From JALZUE01 sp051251725 (GTDB lineage: Bacteria > Pseudomonadota > Gammaproteobacteria > Enterobacterales > Alteromonadaceae), in contig JBPOFN010000005.1 of the NCBI GenBank assembly GCA_051251725.1, positions 1 to 64,000 of the forward strand: a stretch of 64,000 nucleotides of DNA. Direction: 5' to 3'. A program made the position numbers and the translations under genes. Every line of letters begins with the position of its first letter. Within the stretch, counting starts at the first letter, position 1. The notes under the pieces were generated by a model. It searched no databases. It had not been told where the DNA came from and was given only the letters and a program-made list of their open reading frames with translations. Shown piece after piece: positions 26,986 through 36,476 of this stretch.

Positions 26986-29088
26986 ATGAAGTTAATTTTT
27001 CCAGCCAAAGTTTCAAAGCTAAGTTTAATTACTTTAGCTATTTTTTCGTTAGCGGCTTGTGGGGGCGGGGGCGGTGGTTCAGACACGCCAACTCCGACGC
27101 CAACTCCGACGCCGACGCCGACGCCAACTCCGACTCCGACGCCAACACCAACGCCAACTCCGACGCCAACGCCAACGCCAACGCCAGTAGGCTATCAAAT
27201 TGATGTAAACTTAAACGTTAGCCATCAAAAAGGCGGTATCGATAGTTTTGATCGCAGTAAATACATCACCATGCATATTGCCAACGCTGATAACGAGTGG
27301 CCAGATGATGCAACTGAAAAGTCATTTATTGAAGATCATGATATCTATTTCGGTCGTAATAATGGTGCTATGCCTTGGCGGTTAAATCAATTAATGGGTA
27401 CTGCAACTGACGGTGTTTTAAGTGATAGTCAAATGACTACATACGGTAATCAAGCTAAGAGTAATTATGCAAATAATACAAACGTTCACTCATTAGAAAG
27501 CCGTATGGCCAATTCTATGTATGGCGGCCAAGAATTTATGTATCCGCACAATGAAAAGAACAGTTGTACCGGTGACCATTGTGAAGGTAATACTTGGCTT
27601 GCTGGCTATGATGAATTCGCCCGATTCTTCAGTGAATATTTAACTAAATACTTTGGTACCGGCGGCACAACCGGTGAAATAAAGCCTAAAATAATTGAAG
27701 TGATGAATGAACCATTTGTTAAGTCAGGTTCATTAGGTACGACTAACGCTAACCTTACTGAGTTACATAAAATAGTCGCTGACCGCTTACATTTAGATCA
27801 TCCTGATGTGAAAGTAGGTGGCTTTACCGCGGCTTTCCCAGCGTTAGAAAATAATAATGGTAATTTTGACTTATTTAACAACACTTGGAAAACATTTATT
27901 GATGGTGCCGGGGAAGAAATGGATTTTTATTCAATCCATTTATACGACAACCATAACGAAACAGATCATCTATATCGCTCGGGGTCTAATGTTGAAGCTA
28001 TTCTAGATATGATCGAACATTACAGCTTTACGGCAATTGGTGAAGCTAAACCCTGGGTTATTTCTGAGCTCGGCTTTTTTGCACCGGGCGCAAAAGGTAG
28101 TGGGCCATATTCGAGAGAACGTGATTGGTGGAATATACGTTCTTATTCTTCAATGACAATGCAGATGATGGATAAGCCAGACCAAATTATATCGTCTATG
28201 CCATTTTCTATCTTAAAAGCTAAATGGTTTGGTGATAATGGTATACATGCTGATGGGCATCGTTATTCCACACGTTTATTTATCTTAGATGGTGAATTAG
28301 ATGGCAGCCTTAATGTTCAAGAAGAAGGCTCTGAATGGATATATTCTGATATTAAAAAATTCTATGAATTGTGGTCAGAAGTAAAGGGGAAACGAGTTGA
28401 TACCATGTCAGCCGATCCGGATTTACAAACGGATGCTTATGTCGATGGCGATACTGTTTACTTTATTGTGAATAATTTAGAGCTTGAAGATGTTACCTTT
28501 GACTTTAACTTAATCGAAAAAAATGACCTTACAATTGAATCTATTACAACTAAACATGTCTATTGGGATGCACAAGCCGGTGCGCCAATTTATGATGAGT
28601 CAGATTTATTAACAACTGAAACAAGCTTTACCATAAATGCTAATGCTACAGCGGTTATCAAAGTGACTTATGCCAGTGATATTACAATTGATGAAACATC
28701 TGTCGAGCACAAATATTATGCCGATAAGATGAAGCAACAAATCACTTCTGCCAATCAAGACATAACCTTTAACATTAATAACGTCCAAGTAAGTAGTGAC
28801 AACGGCGAAGCGGTATTACGTTTAGGCTTAGGTCGCGCACATGGTAAGTCATTAACACCAACAGTTATGGTTAATAATACGGCGGTGACTGTACCGGAGG
28901 ACTTTCGTGGTTACGATCAAAAAACTAGAGATAGCTTCTTTGGGGTGATTGAAATTCCAGTACCGTATGATTTATTGCAAGAAAATAATACCGTCAAAGT
29001 ACGTTTTAGTGACAGTGGCGGTTTTGTTACTAGTACTACGATGCAAGTTTTTGAAACAAGTAAAGACTTAAATCGTTTTGCGCAATAA
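26986..29088 (+). CDS. GH86 beta-agarase/beta-porphyranase lipoprotein
   Basis: 700 residues. A lipoprotein signal (SLAAC, then six Gly) is followed by a 40-residue Thr-Pro linker (about 35-66) and a GH86 domain. Typical wording is FDRSKYITMHIANADNEW at the start, acid/base E242 in IEVMNEPF and nucleophile E361 in WVISELGFF. C-terminal beta-domains cover about 480-700. The enzyme hydrolyses agarose or porphyran chains at the cell surface. The linker uses mixed ACN/CCN codons, so it is less slippage-prone than the sulfatase linker. It ends before a terminator shared with the convergent PL6 gene. Confidence 0.85.
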   Translation: MKLIFPAKVSKLSLITLAIFSLAACGGGGGGSDTPTPTPTPTPTPTPTPTPTPTPTPTPTPTPTPTPVGYQIDVNLNVSHQKGGIDSFDRSKYITMHIANADNEWPDDATEKSFIEDHDIYFGRNNGAMPWRLNQLMGTATDGVLSDSQMTTYGNQAKSNYANNTNVHSLESRMANSMYGGQEFMYPHNEKNSCTGDHCEGNTWLAGYDEFARFFSEYLTKYFGTGGTTGEIKPKIIEVMNEPFVKSGSLGTTNANLTELHKIVADRLHLDHPDVKVGGFTAAFPALENNNGNFDLFNNTWKTFIDGAGEEMDFYSIHLYDNHNETDHLYRSGSNVEAILDMIEHYSFTAIGEAKPWVISELGFFAPGAKGSGPYSRERDWWNIRSYSSMTMQMMDKPDQIISSMPFSILKAKWFGDNGIHADGHRYSTRLFILDGELDGSLNVQEEGSEWIYSDIKKFYELWSEVKGKRVDTMSADPDLQTDAYVDGDTVYFIVNNLELEDVTFDFNLIEKNDLTIESITTKHVYWDAQAGAPIYDESDLLTTETSFTINANATAVIKVTYASDITIDETSVEHKYYADKMKQQITSANQDITFNINNVQVSSDNGEAVLRLGLGRAHGKSLTPTVMVNNTAVTVPEDFRGYDQKTRDSFFGVIEIPVPYDLLQENNTVKVRFSDSGGFVTSTTMQVFETSKDLNRFAQ

Positions 29089-29115
29089 GACTGATAATTG
29101 AGTTAATCATGGTTA

Positions 29116-29163
29116 ATACCAATCCATCTAAAGAAGTGACCACTTTCTTAGACGCTATGGTAT
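29116..29163. mobile_element. Short palindromic MITE-like remnant
   Basis: A 48-bp imperfect palindrome whose arms (ATACCAATCCATCTAAAGAA and, reversed, ATACCATAGCGTCTAAGAAA) match the two ends of the 263-bp element at 40669-40931. It looks like that element with its interior deleted. Confidence 0.75.
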
Positions 29164-29194
29164 AAGGTACTCTGGCTTTGAAATGCCGATAAAT

Positions 29195-29229
29195 AAAAAT
29201 GCCGTTCATCTAAAATGAACGGCATTTTT
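29195..29229. terminator. Bidirectional terminator
   Basis: A perfect 15-bp inverted repeat (29195-29209 and 29215-29229; core ATGCCGTTCAT) with a 5-base loop and A/T flanks, between the convergent GH86 and PL6 genes. Confidence 0.95.
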
Positions 29230-29280
29230 TATTGCGAAAGTTAAAACAAACTGATGAATTAACTTTTAATTTCTACCTGA

Positions 29281-32200
29281 TTAATCATCTTCCGCCGTAA
29301 TAGATTCAGCTTCCGACAATGGCTGTGATACTAAACGAATGCTATCAAAGAAAGCTTCAGTTCCTTCAGTAGGAGCACCGGTATAACTTAGCTCAAATTG
29401 ATCAACACGGACTTCAGCCCCTGTAGTTGATTTAAATTGAGCAAACACGGTTAGCGATGTATTTGAGCCTGAATTAAACGTTAATGTGTCTTGATAAAAG
29501 CTATCATCACCCTTTTCAGTTACATCTTCTAAGCTACTGTAGATTGAATCTTTACTCGCAACATGGCTAGCTGTCACGGTAATATCACTATCGCTTGAAA
29601 CACCAAACAAGATAGAAGAGTCATCGTTGTCACTCTTATTTAAATTGTAAATTGACATGGTGTAATCCGTATTCGCTTCAACGGTTACCGTTTGTGCAAT
29701 ATAAGGTTGATGTGGCGTACCTGTGTCTGCACCATCATTCCATTTAAACTTGATAGAACCGTCTGCCCCACCCGCCGAATTACTCGAGTCTTGCACTTGG
29801 CCAATACCGGTACCTTCAACAACAGTCCAATCATCGTCACCATCGTCAAAATTAGGGTTAATAATTGGTGCCTTGTTAGTTACCAAGTCATCAACTGAAG
29901 CCGTAATTACTGCACTGGTACCTGCGCCAGAGTTAAACGTGACTGAGCTAAAACCGTAACTGTCAGACGTTCGTTCTGCCGCATAAGTTTGGCCATCAAC
30001 GGTAACTGATAACTTAGCTGAGCCTTTCATAAACGCTGATAAAGTATAGTTAGTATTAGCTACCACAGTGACTGTTTGTGATACATCAGCAGCATTACTG
30101 TCAAGCACTAAACTATTACCACGCGAAAACACATCATCATCTTGTGTGACTGCTGCACCAGAACCGGTATTATCTGTCCAGCCAGTTAAGTCGCCACTAT
30201 CAAAGTCATGGTTAGCAATGTCAACTTTCTGTACATAGACTTTACCCGGTGTCGGACGATAGCTTTTAGGGCCAACATCATCAGATGTTAATGGTGCTAA
30301 AAGAACGGTATCGGCTAGTGTTTCATCAGCACCAGCTGTTGTTATTGATGAACGCGTTTGACCATCCATATCAATGGTTGGTAAATCAAAGTCACCGGTA
30401 TCAACAACTGCAGCAGTTAATGAAGGGCTGCTTAAACTTGGGCGATATAAACCATCACTACCTTTTTCTAACATTGCATCAACAAAAGTAAAACCTGTGT
30501 ATGAATCTTCATTATCTGACAATTCTTCACCAAAGACATAGTTGCCATCATACGTTGAGTTTGTTGGCATATCTTCGCCATTAGTACGAATTACTGGTCC
30601 GATAGCATCAGCAACAATGTTATTAACAAAGTAAACACCGTCAGGTGCTTCATCATTTTTACCGCCATAAACATTAATACTGTTTACGCTGTCAACGATG
30701 GTGTTATGAGCTACTAAAACATTTTCAACGTTTTGGTAGCCATTTTCTCCATCTCCAGAGCCATCACCGGTAGTTAAGACAATTCCACCATTCCAGTTTG
30801 AGCTAAGGAAGCGCGCACCTTCGATGTAGTTATTGGTTACGACATGTTCACCATCAACTAAGCGAATACCACCAGAGAATGGGTTATCATCACCAAAAAT
30901 GAAGTTGTTACTGATGGTCGCACCTTCACCATGACGAGTTACGATAGAGCCGTTACTATCACGAATAGTGTTATTACGAATTATGTTATCTGCTGATTTA
31001 TTTGAAATAATTTCAGCTTCACCTTGAATACGTTCAAAGTAGTTATTTTCAACAATAGAAAGTGATGGCGCTGAATGCGTAGTACTCAAGCCTAAACGAA
31101 TACCTTCATATTCATTATCATCACTTCCTGCGTAAGCTCGACCCCATGCTGGCGCTCGATCACCAAAGTAGTTATGGTCAATTTGCGCTAAATCAGTAAT
31201 AAAACCATTTGCCGCGAAATCACTTTCTGAGGTCCAGCGACCCAGTTTTAACATCACACCGCGTGACTCTTTACCTGATATCCAGTTGTGATCAATACGG
31301 TTATGATGACCATAATAATCAATCCAGTTAGAGCTACCATAGTCACCGTTGTCCATATCAATAATCGACATTTCAGTGACACGACAGTAATTACATTCAG
31401 TTTCTTTCTCAAATTTAATGATCGAACTACCTGACTCGCCATCTCTAAGAACAAAGCCTTGGATAACAACATATTCACCACCGATGTTAATCGACATTTC
31501 ACCACCGGTAATAATGGCACTACCTGGGTTTTCTGCCGCAACGGTGATTGGACTTGATTCGGTTCCGATACCTTCTACGCGAAGCTCTAAATCACCGGTA
31601 TAGGTGCCATCCGCTAAACATAAAGTATCGCCAGCGACTAAATCATCTGCGGCATCTTCTAACGCAGAAATTGAATTTACCGTTTGAGTACAATTTACTG
31701 TAGGTACAGTGTCATCACCCGCCACAGGCGTTGGATCGATGATAATCGCATCTTGACCTGAAATAGTAATAACGATATCTGCAGTAGTTCCATCAGCCGT
31801 TGCTATAACAATAGTATCGGTCAAGGTATCGCTCGCCGAAGCTAAAGCGGCAACCGCACTATTGGAAGTATCCAATTCATAGACCCATTCACCATCAGCA
31901 TTGATAGAAAAAGTACCATAGGTTGTTATTGTATCAGTTTGTGCAATAGTAACTTCTTCGGCATCACCATCCGCATCATTAATATAAACTGTGCCTTCAA
32001 AATCATCATCAAATGTATTGACGGTTGTTTTGGCTAAGTCACCAGTAATAACGGCATTAGCAGTACTTCCACCACCGCCACCACCGGCAGCTTCATCAGT
32101 ACCATTGATAGTGATCGTGATTGTTTGCATGGTGCCATCAACAGTTACTACGGTAACCATATCGGTTAATGTATCGCCCGCGTCTAAAGCTTGAACTGCT

Positions 32201-33624
32201 GAAGCATCATTCGTCAGCGTATATGTCCAAGCGCCAGCAGTATCTATTGCTAAGGTACCATAACTACCAGCAGCTGCTGCTTGTGCAACAAAAGCATCTT
32301 CACCGGTATTAGGGTCAACAACGGTTAAAGTTCCTGTCGCCGTAAGTGTTGTGTCTTCTGTCACCGTACCGGTAATGTCACCGGAAATAACGGCGGCAAC
32401 AGGATCTGTTCCTGTGTCACCCGCTTTACAGCCTAATACTTTGGCTTCAACAAGACTAACCCAACCACTCGCAGAGTTACCTGAACTAGTCAAACGAACA
32501 TATCGTCCTTCCGATTCGGTTAAATCAACTGTTTCAAAAGAGTAAGAGCTATCTGAAGCCAGTGTAGATTCACCACTGGTTAATACTGGCAGCCAAGTAC
32601 TATTGTCTGTTGAGGTTTCAATATCAAAATAGGTAGTGCGCTGATCGGCTTTAAGCCATAACAAATCGAGTTTTTTAATTTTCGCTTGTTCACCAAGCTC
32701 AAAGATAATGTATTTATCAGCATTGCTAGCATCAGATGACCAACGTGATTCGGCATCAGTATCTGTTTTTCCATCAATAGCGAATGCTGGTTCGCTGGTT
32801 TTATCGTAGGTGCCATCATCTGTTGCAGCAGTAATACTTAAACTTGAAGTGCCTGTACATTCCGAAACGGGAGGAGTGTTTCCTGGAATATCACCAGAAA
32901 TAGTGATGGTGACACTATGGCTTGAGCCATCGGTTGCTTGTACGGGGAAAACATCGGTTTGTTGCTGCACTGCAACGGCTGTCAATTTTGCTGAAGCTTT
33001 GTTGATACTAGCGGTTGCTGCTGGTGCCGAGCTAGAAAATAATTCATAACTCCATTGACCATTAATCGCGATAGAAAAGGTACCATAATTACCGGTCGTT
33101 GCTGTTTGTGCAACAAAAGCATTCTCACCGTCATCACCACCTGAAATGGTTAAAGTACCCATGATCGGCGCATTACTTGTTGCATCAATAACGCCAACAT
33201 CAACACCATCGCCACTGCCAATCACGGGGGTATCATCAGCACCATTGATTGTCATAATAAGCACTTGCGTAGTGCCATCAGCAGATTGCACAGTTACAGT
33301 TTCAGTTAAGCTGCTATCAGTACTTAAAGCCTGCACTAAGACATTGCTATTATCGAGTGTATAAGTCCATGCACCATCAGCTGTGATTGAAAAATTACCA
33401 TAACTGCCTGCGACATTGGTTATTGCTTGAATACTCGCTTCACCGCTATCAGGATCCGTAACAGTCACAGTGCCGGTTGCATCGGCATTTACATCCTCAG
33501 TAACACTACCGGTAATATCCCCCGAAAAAGTAGCAACAATATTCGTTTCTGGCTCTGAACTTCCAGAGCCACCACAAGCAGATAAACTTGCAATCATGGC
33601 AAGGGTTAAAAGGTTTTTAGTCAT
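29281..33624 (-). CDS. Giant multidomain PL6 polysaccharide lyase lipoprotein
   Basis: 1447 residues from the ATG at 33622-33624, chosen because it gives a lipoprotein signal (ASLSAC) and has an AAGGAAT ribosome-binding site; an upstream in-frame ATG would add 25 residues with no such signal. Order: two VCBS/cadherin-like repeats, an F5/8-type C (CBM32-like) domain, two more VCBS-like repeats, the PL6 beta-helix at about 640-1130, then two CBM4-like modules. The PL6 core shows AISALEDAADDLVAGDTLCLADGTY-type start and NKS...TRHG with candidate catalytic Lys near 874 and Arg near 895, the 21-residue spacing of the family. Substrate is alginate or a related uronan. It has its own divergent promoter region. 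Confidence 0.85.
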   Translation of the reverse strand: MTKNLLTLAMIASLSACGGSGSSEPETNIVATFSGDITGSVTEDVNADATGTVTVTDPDSGEASIQAITNVAGSYGNFSITADGAWTYTLDNSNVLVQALSTDSSLTETVTVQSADGTTQVLIMTINGADDTPVIGSGDGVDVGVIDATSNAPIMGTLTISGGDDGENAFVAQTATTGNYGTFSIAINGQWSYELFSSSAPAATASINKASAKLTAVAVQQQTDVFPVQATDGSSHSVTITISGDIPGNTPPVSECTGTSSLSITAATDDGTYDKTSEPAFAIDGKTDTDAESRWSSDASNADKYIIFELGEQAKIKKLDLLWLKADQRTTYFDIETSTDNSTWLPVLTSGESTLASDSSYSFETVDLTESEGRYVRLTSSGNSASGWVSLVEAKVLGCKAGDTGTDPVAAVISGDITGTVTEDTTLTATGTLTVVDPNTGEDAFVAQAAAAGSYGTLAIDTAGAWTYTLTNDASAVQALDAGDTLTDMVTVVTVDGTMQTITITINGTDEAAGGGGGGSTANAVITGDLAKTTVNTFDDDFEGTVYINDADGDAEEVTIAQTDTITTYGTFSINADGEWVYELDTSNSAVAALASASDTLTDTIVIATADGTTADIVITISGQDAIIIDPTPVAGDDTVPTVNCTQTVNSISALEDAADDLVAGDTLCLADGTYTGDLELRVEGIGTESSPITVAAENPGSAIITGGEMSINIGGEYVVIQGFVLRDGESGSSIIKFEKETECNYCRVTEMSIIDMDNGDYGSSNWIDYYGHHNRIDHNWISGKESRGVMLKLGRWTSESDFAANGFITDLAQIDHNYFGDRAPAWGRAYAGSDDNEYEGIRLGLSTTHSAPSLSIVENNYFERIQGEAEIISNKSADNIIRNNTIRDSNGSIVTRHGEGATISNNFIFGDDNPFSGGIRLVDGEHVVTNNYIEGARFLSSNWNGGIVLTTGDGSGDGENGYQNVENVLVAHNTIVDSVNSINVYGGKNDEAPDGVYFVNNIVADAIGPVIRTNGEDMPTNSTYDGNYVFGEELSDNEDSYTGFTFVDAMLEKGSDGLYRPSLSSPSLTAAVVDTGDFDLPTIDMDGQTRSSITTAGADETLADTVLLAPLTSDDVGPKSYRPTPGKVYVQKVDIANHDFDSGDLTGWTDNTGSGAAVTQDDDVFSRGNSLVLDSNAADVSQTVTVVANTNYTLSAFMKGSAKLSVTVDGQTYAAERTSDSYGFSSVTFNSGAGTSAVITASVDDLVTNKAPIINPNFDDGDDDWTVVEGTGIGQVQDSSNSAGGADGSIKFKWNDGADTGTPHQPYIAQTVTVEANTDYTMSIYNLNKSDNDDSSILFGVSSDSDITVTASHVASKDSIYSSLEDVTEKGDDSFYQDTLTFNSGSNTSLTVFAQFKSTTGAEVRVDQFELSYTGAPTEGTEAFFDSIRLVSQPLSEAESITAEDD

Positions 33625-34077
33625 TATTATTATTCCTTGTATTGATTTCCACCAAACAAATTGGTCAACCAAAAACAAAGTCAACCAAAAAATTAACAAC
33701 TAAAAATAACAAATAAAAACAGGAAAACAAGTAAAATATTGGTAATAACAAAGTATTGACCCTTTAAAATTTAATTTTAAAAAAACAAATAAGAGACTGT
33801 AAAATATACAATTTATATTATATAGGTGGCTTTATAAACTGAATGCTTATATTTCAAACAAACAAACTTATATTAATTAAATCTATGAATAGACACGCTG
33901 GCATTACCAATACACCTGTACAAAAGTTTGCTTTACTTACTTTTTTTATATATTTTATGCTGGCAAATTACTTAAGGGTATATAACCAATATTAAAACCT
34001 ATCTGGCTAACGATTAATTATTAAAAATATCGTTACCACCAAGTTGTTCGCAAAAAACACTAATAATAAATAAAAGG
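33625..34077. other. Divergent intergenic region with direct repeats at 33664-33691
   Basis: About 450 very AT-rich bases between PL6 and the lipoprotein pair. GTCAACCAAAAA occurs at 33664-33675 and 33680-33691, close upstream of the PL6 start, and may be a regulatory site or simple slippage. No gene was seen. Confidence 0.5.
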
Positions 34078-34083
34078 ATGAAT

Positions 34084-34722
34084 ATGAAATATTTACAGAC
34101 GATAACCTCGGTTATCTTGCTCACTTTGAGTGGTTGTGCAGCCTTCCCTGATGAACAAATTGCTAAAGTTGAAAACCTACCAGATGTTAGTCAATACAAA
34201 AACAAACCAAGCGTCGCTATCGATTTAAAGTTTTATCGTGGTAGTCCAGATGACGCCAACCCAATTGAAATGAGTCAATTAACACCTCAATTGCAAGAAA
34301 TGACCGCTAAAGTGTTAGATGAATCCCAACTTTTTGAAAAATACACCTACGATATATTCGAAAAAAATGAAGTAGATTATGTGATTAAAATGCACTTTTA
34401 TAACCATGGCAATACCGGTGGCGCAGCCATCAGTGGCTTTTTAAGTGGTTTTACTTTTGGCATTATTCCAGGCGTAGCAACCGATAGTTACTCACTAAAA
34501 TTAGAGGTTCATCAAGGTGATAAAAGCATTATTGAGCAAGTTTCAAATGATGCGCTAAATACCTATATCGGTATTTGGTTTATTCCTGTCATGGCAAATA
34601 CCCCAGAAAAAGGTTTTGATGAAGTGATTAGTAATATGATCAAAGACTCATTAACAAAAATCATCGAAAGCAAACAGCTGCATTATGCTGCGGTTAACAA
34701 CTTACTTAGTAGAAAAGGATAA
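34084..34722 (+). CDS. Outer-membrane-type lipoprotein of unknown function
   Basis: 212 residues. Lipobox LSGC lies near residue 18. I chose the second ATG because AAGGA sits 5 bases before it; the first ATG (34078) would abut that site. The mature part includes a glycine-rich helix-like segment GGAAISGFLSGFTFGIIPGVATD, resembling lipoproteins with DUF4136-like folds. The next gene starts 6 bases after the stop and has similar features, so they form an operon. The function is not known. Confidence 0.7.
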   Translation: MKYLQTITSVILLTLSGCAAFPDEQIAKVENLPDVSQYKNKPSVAIDLKFYRGSPDDANPIEMSQLTPQLQEMTAKVLDESQLFEKYTYDIFEKNEVDYVIKMHFYNHGNTGGAAISGFLSGFTFGIIPGVATDSYSLKLEVHQGDKSIIEQVSNDALNTYIGIWFIPVMANTPEKGFDEVISNMIKDSLTKIIESKQLHYAAVNNLLSRKG

Positions 34723-34728
34723 TTATCA

Positions 34729-35283
34729 ATGTTAACTCAATTAAAAGTCGCCGCGATTGCGACAATCATAGTATTAACCACAGCTTGTACTGCAATTGCC
34801 CCTCAATACCAAGCGCAAGTTAACAATGTCGATAAATTAACAGCCGTTAAGAGTGATCTACAGGTCACGGGTTTTACCATAGACAAAAAACTCAATTCAA
34901 TCTCGTTACGTGGCTCTTCATTAGAATCGCCGGTCGAAAAGTCATTTGCAAAATATATTGAAAATGCACTGATTTTAGAGCTCAGCAAAGCTAAATTGTA
35001 TAACACTTTATCACCGCGAATTATTACTGCTGAGGTCGTACAAAATGAGCTAGATGCTTCAGGTTTTAGCACCGGAGAAGGGGTTATTTCAGTCGCATTT
35101 ACCATTACTGAAAATGAGCAAACACTGTTCGAAAAAACAATCACCAGTAAAGTGACTTGGGAGTCTTCATTTATGGGCGCCGTCGCTATTCCTAACGCAA
35201 TATCTTCTTACCCTAAATTAGTCAGCACTTTATTAGCTGACCTATACAGTGATGTCGACTTTGTTAACGCTTTAAAAGGCTAA
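34729..35283 (+). CDS. Second lipoprotein of the pair, unknown function
   Basis: 184 residues. Lipobox LTTAC lies near residue 20. The mature part has a mixed alpha/beta pattern (SFAKYIENALILELSKAKLY, VISVAFTITENEQTLFEKTI) seen in envelope lipoproteins that assemble with partners. It begins 6 bases after the previous lipoprotein stop and ends before a strong terminator, so the two make a closed operon. I do not recognise a named family. Confidence 0.7.
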   Translation: MLTQLKVAAIATIIVLTTACTAIAPQYQAQVNNVDKLTAVKSDLQVTGFTIDKKLNSISLRGSSLESPVEKSFAKYIENALILELSKAKLYNTLSPRIITAEVVQNELDASGFSTGEGVISVAFTITENEQTLFEKTITSKVTWESSFMGAVAIPNAISSYPKLVSTLLADLYSDVDFVNALKG

Positions 35284-35315
35284 GTTAATTAACCTAAGCT
35301 AAATAGTTACCAACT

Positions 35316-35344
35316 AAAAAGGAGTTCAAAAGAACTCCTTTTTT
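35316..35344 (+). terminator. Rho-independent terminator
   Basis: AAAAAGGAGTTC (35316-35327), loop AAAA, GAACTCCTTTTT (35332-35343), T run. It closes the lipoprotein operon. Confidence 0.94.
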
Positions 35345-35440
35345 ATATCTTGGACTTATATCCTCGTACTAAGCGCGGTAACAGAGTAGTAACCTGTAGC
35401 TATCGCTATTGTTTAAATACTTAAGTACATAAATGTATCG

Positions 35441-35770
35441 CTATTTCACTAATTTAAGTGGCGGCTGAGCGGCTACCTCATTGACATCACGTGAGTGGCT
35501 CTGAAATTGCTCATTACAAACACGTTCAAAAGTTACCCGCTTAATACCAATTTGAGAGAAGAATTTTTCAAAGGTGTTATGATCAGTTCTGCTAAAATCA
35601 TTTTCTGTTCTCGTCATTAAACCATCAATAAAAGCAGTATCATTTTGAAAATTGAAATTAGCAATCGCTTCATAAGGTTTACCGTAGCTATCAGTTTTAA
35701 TAGCACGTACTGCTTTAATTTCAAATATCCAACCGTCTATTTGAATATAGCGATTATTCATTGTAGTCAT
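35441..35770 (-). CDS. Conserved-looking hypothetical protein
   Basis: 109 residues, no signal peptide or membrane segment. It starts MTTMNNRYIQIDGWIFEIKAV and contains DFSRTDHNTFEKFFSQIGIKRVTFERV. The start may instead be the Met at position 4. The compact acidic/basic pattern looks like a small soluble protein. I do not recognise it; it shows no obvious operon partner. Confidence 0.55.
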   Translation of the reverse strand: MTTMNNRYIQIDGWIFEIKAVRAIKTDSYGKPYEAIANFNFQNDTAFIDGLMTRTENDFSRTDHNTFEKFFSQIGIKRVTFERVCNEQFQSHSRDVNEVAAQPPLKLVK

Positions 35771-35875
35771 AACTTTACACCTTGGAAAAACCGACTATGT
35801 CAGCATAATCGGTTCATAGATAACGATTTTAGTTCACGTTATCTATGAAAAAAGACAAATTTTTTGAGAATGGAT

Positions 35876-36181
35876 TTATTTTAAAATAGCGCTTTTAAAT
35901 TCTTCTTCGCTAAGAAGGCCGTCTTGATTAATATCAATATGATCGAAAGCCAATTTTAATTTTTCATCACCGCCGGCATTAATCTCATCTTTGCTTAATG
36001 CGCCGTTATTATCGGTATCAAAGGTCGAAAAAGCAACAGGAATTACATTAACAGCAACAGAACTGGCTTCTTTTTTGACTTCCGCTAATTTACTGGCAGT
36101 AAAATCATTGGCATTAACTAATGCACAACCAAAACTGGCAACAACAAATAAACTAACTTTCATTAAACTAATATTTTTCAT
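35876..36181 (-). CDS. Exported EF-hand calcium-binding-type protein
   Basis: 101 residues. A signal peptide (about 1-24, ending NA-ND) is followed by two EF-hand loops: DTDNNGALSKDE near residue 54 and DINQDGLLSEEE near residue 82. These bind Ca2+ in the family. Position suggests a small periplasmic calcium-binding protein. AAGGGA stands 8 bases before the ATG, and a sigma-54-type promoter lies about 70-85 bases upstream, preceded by two GlrR-type sites. It is divergent from glrK, so the GlrKR system may control it. Confidence 0.85.
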   Translation of the reverse strand: MKNISLMKVSLFVVASFGCALVNANDFTASKLAEVKKEASSVAVNVIPVAFSTFDTDNNGALSKDEINAGGDEKLKLAFDHIDINQDGLLSEEEFKSAILK

Positions 36182-36248
36182 AATTATCCCTTAACTATAT
36201 TTTAAGTTGTGATTTACAACGGTTCTTTTGTATTAACAAACACCGTAC

Positions 36249-36264
36249 TGCACTTACAATGCCA
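36249..36264 (-). promoter_or_regulatory. Sigma-54-type (-24/-12) promoter for the EF-hand gene
   Basis: On the minus strand the sequence reads TGGCAT-TGTAA-GTGCA, matching TGGCAC-N5-TTGCA at all key positions, with GG and GC separated by exactly 10 bases. The start would lie about 57 bases before the EF-hand ATG. Confidence 0.6.
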
Positions 36265-36337
36265 AAAACGTAACAGTTTGAATTACATATTATTTTTTAT
36301 CTTCTTACGCTGAAACACAGAAAAAACCATGATTAAC

Positions 36338-36355
36338 TGTTACCTATTTGCGACA
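36338..36355. promoter_or_regulatory. GlrR-type site, one mismatch (TGTT-N10-GACA)
   Basis: Matches the TGTC-N10-GACA motif known for GlrR of enterobacteria except for the fourth base. It sits about 75-90 bases upstream of the sigma-54 promoter, the usual place for an enhancer-binding protein. Confidence 0.5.
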
Positions 36356-36458
36356 CTAAAAAAAATTTAAATTTTTTTATCGACAACTCAACGTCAAACT
36401 TCATTAAAAATCTGCATAAATTCATAAGTTTAACTCAGTTAAAAAACAATAATATGCG

Positions 36459-36476
36459 TGTCGCAAAATTGAGACA
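36459..36476. promoter_or_regulatory. GlrR-type site, perfect TGTC-N10-GACA
   Basis: A perfect copy of the known GlrR motif, about 200 bases upstream of the sigma-54 promoter and 63 bases before the glrK start. Its TTTGCGACAC half also recurs inverted in the other site (36347-36356 and 36458-36467). Confidence 0.6.

Noticed and set aside
27080..27185. CRISPR-like repetition in the GH86 gene
   Set aside because: It is a Thr-Pro codon run with no spacers, inside an open reading frame.
31991..33703. Several plus-strand reading frames of 60-80 residues inside the PL6 gene
   Set aside because: They are rich in Val, Pro, Ser and Thr because they mirror the repetitive VCBS coding sequence of the other strand; none has a signal or domain.
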